Source of the DNA: an uncultured Bacilli bacterium
GTDB lineage: Bacteria > Bacillota_I > Bacilli_A > RF39 > UBA660
Direction of reading: 5' to 3'
DNA length: 10,958 nucleotides
NCBI GenBank assembly: GCA_934140355.1
Contig: CAKPBH010000048.1
Coordinates: 1-10,958, forward strand
Position numbers and translations under genes: made by a program. Below, piece after piece: positions 6,743 through 10,958 of the stretch; within the stretch, counting starts at the first letter, position 1, and each line of letters opens with the position of its first letter. Under the pieces are notes generated by a model that saw only the letters and a list, made by a program, of their open reading frames with translations, was not told the DNA's origin and ran no database searches.

Positions 6743-7441
6743 ATGTTTTTTAGTATTTTAAATCTGTTACTTGCTAATCCTTTCTTTATGGGATCTTATT
6801 CTAATGAAGTATTTCCTGAGCCGCTTACTAATGAAGAAGAGGCCGAATATATTAAGAAAATGAAATTAGGGGATAAGGAGGCTAGAAATAAATTAATTGA
6901 ACATAATTTAAGATTAGTTGCACATATTGTGAAAAAGTTTGAAACAAGTGGAAATGATATTGATGATTTAATTGGAATTGGGACGGTTGGTTTAATTAAG
7001 GGAATTGATACATATTCTTTAGATAAAAAGGTAAAATTAACAACTTATGCTGCTAAATGTGCTGAAAATGAGATATTAATGTTTTTTCGAAGTAATAAGA
7101 AGAATGCAAAAAATGTCAGTATTTATGATGGAATAAGTTATGATAAAGAGGGAAATGAAATTACGATTTTGGATGTTTTGAAAACAAAAGATCCTGATTA
7201 TTTGGAAGATATTTATTTAAAAGATAATATTCAACTGTTGAAGAAATATTTAAGTATTCTTTCTAAAAGAGAAAGGAAGATTATTAATATGCGCTATGGA
7301 TTATCAAATGAAGAGGAAAAGACTCAAAAAGAAATTGCTCATATTATGGGGATAAGTCGGAGTTATGTTTCTAGAATTGAAAAAAGGGCTATTACAAAGA
7401 TATTAAGAGAGTTTATTCGAAATAAAAATTATAATGAGTAA
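6743..7441 (+). CDS. sigK: SigK-family RNA polymerase sigma factor with pro-sequence
   Basis: Sigma-70 family factor closest by eye to Bacillus SigK, the late mother-cell sporulation sigma. Shared blocks are FPEPL (24-28), LIEHNLRLVAHIVKKFE (51-67), DLIGIGTVGLIKGI (75-88, core binding), YDKEGNEITILDVLK (133-147) and a region 4.2 helix-turn-helix, TQKEIAHIMGISRSYVSRIEKRA (194-216). Residues 1-18 are hydrophobic (FFSILNLLLANPFF) and end in Gly-Ser before Tyr19, which aligns with the pro-SigK cleavage region cut by SpoIVFB in Bacillus. The gene is contiguous, with no skin-type interruption. I favour ATG 6743, 6 nt after AGAGG; ATG 6740 is only 3 nt away. SigE is the other close relative but matches less well. 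The length of 232 is normal for SigK. Confidence 0.87.
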   Translation: MFFSILNLLLANPFFMGSYSNEVFPEPLTNEEEAEYIKKMKLGDKEARNKLIEHNLRLVAHIVKKFETSGNDIDDLIGIGTVGLIKGIDTYSLDKKVKLTTYAAKCAENEILMFFRSNKKNAKNVSIYDGISYDKEGNEITILDVLKTKDPDYLEDIYLKDNIQLLKKYLSILSKRERKIINMRYGLSNEEEKTQKEIAHIMGISRSYVSRIEKRAITKILREFIRNKNYNE

Positions 7442-7480
7442 ATAAGATAAATTTTTCTTTGTAGTATTTTATGTAAATTG

Positions 7481-7505
7481 ATTAGCATTATCTAATTCTT
7501 TTTTT
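7481..7505 (+). terminator. Terminator after the sigma factor gene
   Basis: The short stem ATTAG (7481-7485) and CTAAT (7492-7496) encloses CATTAT and is followed by TCTTTTTTT (7497-7505). The stem is only 5-6 bp, but the T tract is strong and the position between genes fits. Confidence 0.65.
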
Positions 7506-7510
7506 GCTTA

Positions 7511-7540
7511 TTGACTTTTTTTGATATTTTATAGTATGAT
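7511..7540 (+). promoter_or_regulatory. Promoter of the nucleosidase gene
   Basis: TTGACT (7511-7516) and TATGAT (7535-7540) are 18 bp apart. The start would be near 7547, about 23 nt before the ATG at 7570. Confidence 0.7.
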
Positions 7541-7569
7541 GGAGGAGATTTATGAGATAAGGAGTTGTT

Positions 7570-8316
7570 ATGATTATGGAGCAAAGACCTATTCTGTTGC
7601 AAGTGGCTATGGAGGTGGAATGTAGGCAATTATTAGATAAAGTGGTTCATGTTAAGAAAATTATGGATAGTGGTTATTTATTTTATGAATGTGAAATTGA
7701 TGGTTATCCTGTTGTTTTGTCTTTATCTAAAGTTGGGCTTATTGAGGCTTCTTCTTCTTTGAGCATAGCGATTAGAAAGTATCGTCCTAAAGTTATTATT
7801 AATTATGGTATTGCAGGGGCTACTACGGATAAGTTACATGCCTCTGATATGGTGATTGGGACAAGTTGTATGAATATCAATTCTTATCGAACATCTTTTT
7901 TGAAAAAGGGCATGGGAAGTTGTCCTGAAAAATGGGAATTTTTAACTTTTTTAAGTGGGGAAGAAGATCGATTTGTTTCTTATTCCTCTGCTTTAGAGTT
8001 GGTTGATTTGGCAATAAACAATCCTCCTTTAACAAAATACTTATGTGGAAGAATTGGTAGTGGTGATGTCTGGAATAGAGAGGTAGATAGAATTTTATTT
8101 TTGAATAGGGAATATGGGGTTCTTTGTGAGGATATGGAATGTGTATCTACTTATCAAATTGCTGAGAATAGGAATATTCCGGTGATTTCTTTTAAAATGA
8201 TTTCGGATAATATTCTTCTTGATGAAGAATATAATCGTGAGGTTGGAATTTATTTGCAAGAGTATATTTATTTATATGTATTTAAATTAATTGAAAAGAT
8301 GCGTGAAGATAATTAG
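7570..8316 (+). CDS. mtnN: 5'-methylthioadenosine/S-adenosylhomocysteine nucleosidase family protein
   Basis: Phosphorylase/nucleosidase-fold enzyme. The MtnN (Pfs) family cleaves adenine from MTA and SAH, which recycles the by-products of SAM use and relieves methyltransferase inhibition. The catalytic set is present: Glu17 in AMEVE (E. coli Glu12), Glu190 in EDME (Glu174) and Asp213 in MISD (Asp197). Gly-rich NYGIAGA (78-84) and GSGD (163-166) complete the site. At 248 residues it is slightly longer than E. coli MtnN, so a related purine nucleosidase specificity cannot be excluded. There is no signal peptide. AAGGAG at 7559-7564 is 5 nt before the ATG, which favours this start over the ATG at 7576. 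It appears to be transcribed alone, and the next promoter begins right after its stop. Confidence 0.85.
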   Translation: MIMEQRPILLQVAMEVECRQLLDKVVHVKKIMDSGYLFYECEIDGYPVVLSLSKVGLIEASSSLSIAIRKYRPKVIINYGIAGATTDKLHASDMVIGTSCMNINSYRTSFLKKGMGSCPEKWEFLTFLSGEEDRFVSYSSALELVDLAINNPPLTKYLCGRIGSGDVWNREVDRILFLNREYGVLCEDMECVSTYQIAENRNIPVISFKMISDNILLDEEYNREVGIYLQEYIYLYVFKLIEKMREDN

Positions 8317-8346
8317 TTGTAATTTTTGTTAAAATAATGATATAAT
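8317..8346 (+). promoter_or_regulatory. Promoter of the S1-domain gene
   Basis: TTGTAA (8317-8322) starts directly after the nucleosidase stop codon. It is followed, 18 bp on, by TATAAT (8341-8346) with an upstream TG (extended -10). The start is expected near 8353. Confidence 0.7.
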
Positions 8347-8369
8347 ATTGAACGTGGTGGTGGTATAGG

Positions 8370-8732
8370 ATGTCTAATATAAATAGAAATGATATTGTCA
8401 GAGTTAGAGTTACAGGAATTCAAAAGTATGGGGCTTTTGCGGTTATTGATAAAGAAGATTATAATGGATTGATTCATATTTCGGAAGTATCTTATGGATA
8501 TGTTCGAGATATTCGTGATTTTGTTGATGTTGGGGATAATATTTATGCTGAAGTTGTGCAAGTAGATGAGAATGAAAAGAAATTAAAGTTGAGTATTAAA
8601 GATATTGATTACAAAAAAAGTGGGGCTAAGTTAAAAAGAATGGCGGAAACCAAAAGTGGTTTTCAGCCTTTAAGTGACCACCTTGAGGGATGGATTAATG
8701 CTAAAATAAAAGAAATTACCGATAATTTTTAA
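8370..8732 (+). CDS. cvfD: S1 RNA-binding domain protein, YugI/CvfD family
   Basis: Small cytoplasmic RNA-binding protein. Relatives in Bacillus (YugI, general stress protein 13) and streptococci (CvfD) bind ribosomes or mRNA and act in post-transcriptional regulation. Residues 5-77 form one S1 OB-fold domain: VTGIQKYGAFAVI (14-26), GLIHISEVSYGYVRDI (33-48), VGDNIYAEVVQVD (54-66) and KLKLSIKDID (70-79). The C-terminal tail (GFQPLSDHLEGWI, 97-109) matches the short extra motif of this family, which separates it from ribosomal protein S1. At 120 residues it has the usual size. A GGTGG repeat (8354-8363) serves as the SD, 6 nt before the ATG. The stop is only 17 nt before the -35 of the tRNA operon, and no terminator lies between them. 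Confidence 0.9.
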   Translation: MSNINRNDIVRVRVTGIQKYGAFAVIDKEDYNGLIHISEVSYGYVRDIRDFVDVGDNIYAEVVQVDENEKKLKLSIKDIDYKKSGAKLKRMAETKSGFQPLSDHLEGWINAKIKEITDNF

Positions 8733-8749
8733 AAAATTTATAAAATCAC

Positions 8750-8779
8750 TTGACAAGATATAGGGTAAAATGGTATATT
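8750..8779 (+). promoter_or_regulatory. tRNA operon promoter
   Basis: A perfect TTGACA (8750-8755) and TATATT (8774-8779) are 18 bp apart, with TG one base before the -10. This is one of the strongest promoters in the window, as expected for stable RNA. The start is expected near 8786, about 21 nt before the first tRNA. Confidence 0.8.
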
Positions 8780-8793
8780 ATTAACTGTCAATT

Positions 8794-8807
8794 GGTTACG
8801 GGTTACG
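8794..8807 (+). repeat. Tandem GGTTACG duplication at the tRNA-Val 5' end
   Basis: GGTTACG occurs twice back to back (8794-8800, 8801-8807); the second copy includes the first base of tRNA-Val. The same heptamer appears again in the T arm of the next tRNA. It lies in the 5' leader that RNase P would remove. Confidence 0.6.
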
Positions 8808-8883
8808 GGCGATTAGCTCAGTTGGTTAGAGCACCTGCCTTACAAGCAGGGGGTCATAGGTTCGAGTCCTATATCGCCCACCA
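8807..8883 (+). tRNA. tRNA-Val (anticodon UAC)
   Basis: This 77-nt cloverleaf has acceptor GGGCGAT/ATCGCCC, D arm GCTC/GAGC, anticodon stem CCTGC/GCAGG with loop CTTACAA (UAC, reads GUA), T arm ATAGG/CCTAT with TTCGAGT, and encoded CCA. It is first in a five-tRNA transcript. Confidence 0.96.
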
Positions 8884-8893
8884 TTTATTTTTT

Positions 8894-8969
<76 letters not shown>

Positions 8970-8979
8970 TCTTTTTTTT

Positions 8980-9063
8980 GGAAGGGTAGCGAAGTGGCTA
9001 AACGCGGCAGACTGTAAATCTGTTCCTTCGGGTTCGATGGTTCGAATCCATCCCCTTCCACCA
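8980..9063 (+). tRNA. tRNA-Tyr (anticodon GUA)
   Basis: This 84-nt class II tRNA has acceptor GGAAGGG with CCCTTCC (near 9053-9059), anticodon loop CTGTAAA (GUA), a long variable arm typical of bacterial tRNA-Tyr, and encoded CCA. A run of eight T precedes it (8972-8979). Confidence 0.95.
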
Positions 9064-9083
9064 CTCTTAGATTTTTATCTAAT

Positions 9084-9158
9084 TGCCCCGTAGCCAAGCG
9101 GTAAGGCACCACACTTTGACTGTGGCACTCGTTAGTTCGAATCTAGCCGGGGCAACCA
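9084..9158 (+). tRNA. tRNA-Gln (anticodon UUG)
   Basis: This 75-nt tRNA has acceptor TGCCCCG/CGGGGCA (weak U1-A72 pair typical of tRNA-Gln), anticodon stem CCACA/TGTGG with loop CTTTGAC (UUG, reads CAA), and encoded CCA. Confidence 0.95.
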
Positions 9159-9163
9159 ATAAA

Positions 9164-9239
9164 GTTCCGTTAGCTCAGCAGGTAGAGCATTTGACTTTTA
9201 ATCAAAGGGTCTGGAGTTCAAATCTCCAACGGGACACCA
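9164..9239 (+). tRNA. tRNA-Lys (anticodon UUU)
   Basis: This 76-nt tRNA has acceptor GTTCCGT/ACGGGAC (one T-G wobble), anticodon stem TTTGA/TCAAA with loop CTTTTAA (UUU, reads AAA), T arm CTGGA/TCCAA near standard with TTCAAAT, and encoded CCA. It is last in the cluster and is followed at once by a terminator. Confidence 0.95.
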
Positions 9240-9250
9240 TTTTTGAATTT

Positions 9251-9281
9251 AACTCTTACATTAAGTTGTAGGAGTTTTTTT
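9251..9281 (+). terminator. tRNA operon terminator
   Basis: A 10-bp stem (AACTCTTACA 9251-9260, TGTAGGAGTT 9267-9276, one T-G pair) with loop TTAAGT runs into a T tract through 9281. Confidence 0.9.
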
Positions 9282-9350
9282 GTATTTCTAAGTTAAATGT
9301 TTATGCAAAGGAAATAAATATGATTATATTATAGTAAAAGGGGGAATAAA

Positions 9351-10400
9351 ATGAAGGGAATTGATGTTAGTTCTTATCAAGGGGTTATTGATTGGAATAA
9401 GGTTAAAAATTCTGAGTATCAATTTGCAATTTTACGTTTGGGAATTGGGGATGATGTTGCGAGTCAAGATGATGAGAAATTTTCCTATAATTTAAAAAAG
9501 TGTCAGGAATTGGGAATTCCTTATGCATTCTATTTGGTTAGTTATGCTAAAAACTTAGAAGGAGAGGAATCTGTTCAAAGTGAAATTGCTCATACAGAAA
9601 GGTTAATTCAAGGTACTAGCCCATTTTGTATTTTTTATGATATGGAAGTAGATAGTATTAGAAGTCTTGGGCGTGAAAAACTAACCCGTTATGCAATACA
9701 TTATTGTGATTATTTTAGAAACTTGGGATATCAAGTTGGTGTTTATGCTAATAAGAATTGGTTTAGTCATTATTTAGATTATGATTTATTAAGAGAAAAG
9801 GGATATAAGATATGGCTTGCGCATTATGGTATAGATAGGGCTAGTTTGACTTGTGATTTGTGGCAATATACGGATAAAGGAGTAGTAGAGGGAATTTCTA
9901 GTAATACAGTTGATTTGAATGAGATGTATGGCGATTTCTTTTTAAAAAAAGATGTAGAGGAGATTGTTTTGGAAGTTATTGCTGGTCGTTGGGGAAATGG
10001 AGATTTAAGAAAACAAAAGTTAATTGAAGCAGGATATTCATATGATTTGGTTCAAAAGAAAGTAAATGAGCGATTAGAGAAAAAGCAGGGGCAAGAGATT
10101 TCTTATGTCGTTAAAAAAGGAGATACTTTATCTAGTATTGCTTTAAAATATCAAAGTACTTATCAAGAAATTGCAGCTTATAATGGAATAGGGGATGTGA
10201 ATAAAATTTATGCTGGAGAGATTATTCGTATACCAATTCGTGATGAAGCGCTGAAAAGAGAATATTATGTTGTAAAAAGAGGAGATAATTTAACAAAGAT
10301 TTCTAAGTTATATCGTGTGAGTATAGAGGAATTAATGAAACTTAATTCTATTCAAGATGCAAATTTAATTTATATAGGTCAAAGACTTCGGGTTAAGTAA
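9351..10400 (+). CDS. GH25 lysozyme with CW_7 and two LysM modules
   Basis: Peptidoglycan muramidase that cleaves the MurNAc-GlcNAc bond. The GH25 domain spans about 1-195, with Asp5 in GIDVSSYQG, the catalytic Asp97 and Glu99 in FYDME, and LWQYTDKG (170-177). A CW_7-like wall-binding motif follows (about 205-240: VLEVIAGRWGNGD, then RKQKLIEAGYSYDLV). Two LysM repeats close the protein (about 251-295, YVVKKGDTLSSIA; and 304-348, YYVVKRGDNLTKIS). There is no signal peptide or membrane segment, as in phage endolysins, so release would need a holin, lysis or another route. The SD AAAAGGGGG (9336-9344) lies 6 nt before the ATG. I see no convincing -35; the AT-rich TATATTATAGT (9325-9335) may hold a -10. 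The gene stands alone after the tRNA terminator. It may be an adopted prophage lysin or an autolysin. Confidence 0.92.
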   Translation: MKGIDVSSYQGVIDWNKVKNSEYQFAILRLGIGDDVASQDDEKFSYNLKKCQELGIPYAFYLVSYAKNLEGEESVQSEIAHTERLIQGTSPFCIFYDMEVDSIRSLGREKLTRYAIHYCDYFRNLGYQVGVYANKNWFSHYLDYDLLREKGYKIWLAHYGIDRASLTCDLWQYTDKGVVEGISSNTVDLNEMYGDFFLKKDVEEIVLEVIAGRWGNGDLRKQKLIEAGYSYDLVQKKVNERLEKKQGQEISYVVKKGDTLSSIALKYQSTYQEIAAYNGIGDVNKIYAGEIIRIPIRDEALKREYYVVKRGDNLTKISKLYRVSIEELMKLNSIQDANLIYIGQRLRVK

Positions 10401-10441
10401 AAATAAGTATTTTTTCTAGGGAAGCAAAGAAAATATCTTGC

Positions 10442-10470
10442 TTGACATCTTTGTTAATTTGTAGTAAAAT
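10442..10470 (+). promoter_or_regulatory. Promoter of the membrane-anchored protein gene
   Basis: A perfect TTGACA (10442-10447) and TAAAAT (10465-10470) have a 17-bp spacer. The start near 10477 lies downstream of the ATG at 10471, which rules that codon out as a start. Confidence 0.8.
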
Positions 10471-10497
10471 ATGGAGTCAATTAAGGGGGAAAAAGTT

Positions 10498-10944
10498 ATG
10501 GATAGAGAATTAAAGGGGATTGTTGTAGAAATTTTTTCTTTGGTCATATTACTTATTATTGCGGTGCCTTTATGTGTTAGGGCTAGTAGTAATTATCAAG
10601 AGAAGAAGGATAAAATGTATGTTGGAAATCATGCTAGTGTTGAGATTAATAATTTAGGAAGTGTAAAGAAAGTTATTGTTAGTAGTGATGATAAGCAAGA
10701 TATTTCGATTTATCTTATGTTAAAGATTAGTAAATTTGATGATGAGTATGTGATTTATTTAGATGATAAAATTTTTCGCTTGAGTGATATGGAATATACT
10801 GAGGATAGTGAGTACCGCTATTATAATTTGGGACTTTATGCAATTCCAGGAAAGAGGACGTTTGATTTTAAGATTGCTGTCTTAGATAGGAGTTATTATA
10901 ATGAGACAATTAGTTATAGTTTTTATACTAAGGGGTTATTTTAA
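10498..10944 (+). CDS. Unrecognised protein with one N-terminal membrane segment
   Basis: I do not recognise the family. The 148-residue product starts with a charged stretch (MDRELKG), then one hydrophobic segment (about 8-27: IVVEIFSLVILLIIAVPLCV), which would anchor it with the remainder outside the cell or be cleaved near RASS. The outer part (30-148) has alternating hydrophobic residues and many Tyr and Asp, ending in an ETISYSFYTKG strand. This suggests a small beta-rich domain; no catalytic motif is visible. I chose ATG 10498: the SD AAGGGGG (10483-10489) lies 8 nt upstream and the promoter excludes ATG 10471. The stop overlaps the next start by one base, so the two genes probably form an operon, perhaps for an envelope function (inference). 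Confidence 0.75.
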   Translation: MDRELKGIVVEIFSLVILLIIAVPLCVRASSNYQEKKDKMYVGNHASVEINNLGSVKKVIVSSDDKQDISIYLMLKISKFDDEYVIYLDDKIFRLSDMEYTEDSEYRYYNLGLYAIPGKRTFDFKIAVLDRSYYNETISYSFYTKGLF

Positions 10945-10958
10945 TGGATGAGGATTAT
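10944..10958 (+). CDS. Start of a translationally coupled downstream gene (partial)
   Basis: An ATG overlaps the preceding stop in TAATG and gives MDEDY up to the window edge. The SD AAGGGG (10930-10935) lies 8 nt upstream, inside the previous gene. Function cannot be told. Confidence 0.6.

Noticed and set aside
10471..10497. Upstream ATG of the membrane-anchored protein
   Set aside because: It lies immediately after the -10 element, before the expected transcription start, with no SD; ATG 10498 has a strong SD.

Overview
The window is about 11 kb of very AT-rich DNA from a low-GC Gram-positive bacterium (Bacillota). Support comes from a sufC-sufD-sufS-sufU gene order, a SigK-like sporulation sigma factor, strong G-rich Shine-Dalgarno (SD) sites, SigA-type promoters and a tRNA cluster with encoded CCA ends. 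Short intergenic gaps and short proteins fit a reduced gut Bacilli or Mollicutes-related lineage, but that placement is inference. TGA is read as stop: all Trp codons in the family-length genes are TGG.

Left part (1-3456): a possible gene tail, a strong terminator, and an iron-sulfur cluster operon. SufS takes sulfur from cysteine, SufU relays it, and the SufC ATPase with a short SufD-like protein forms the scaffold. The usual sufB does not follow sufU.

Middle (3457-4574): no intact protein gene. It holds a candidate small RNA of about 95 nt with its own promoter, three hairpins and a terminator, then a decayed tyrosine recombinase on the minus strand, then the topA promoter.

Right part (4587-10958): single genes or short units, all on +. 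They are DNA topoisomerase I (TTG start), a SigK-family sigma factor with its hydrophobic pro-sequence, an MTA/SAH nucleosidase, a small S1-domain RNA-binding protein, five tRNAs (Val, Thr, Tyr, Gln, Lys), a GH25 lysozyme with CW_7 and two LysM modules, an unrecognised membrane-anchored protein, and the first codons of a coupled gene.

Base composition changes along the window: the + strand has C at or above G in the suf operon, but G far above C from sigK onward. The change falls across the recombinase scar. The candidate small RNA, the suf operon without sufB and this compositional break are the points most worth following up. Nothing here amounts to a demonstrable new defence or metabolic system.
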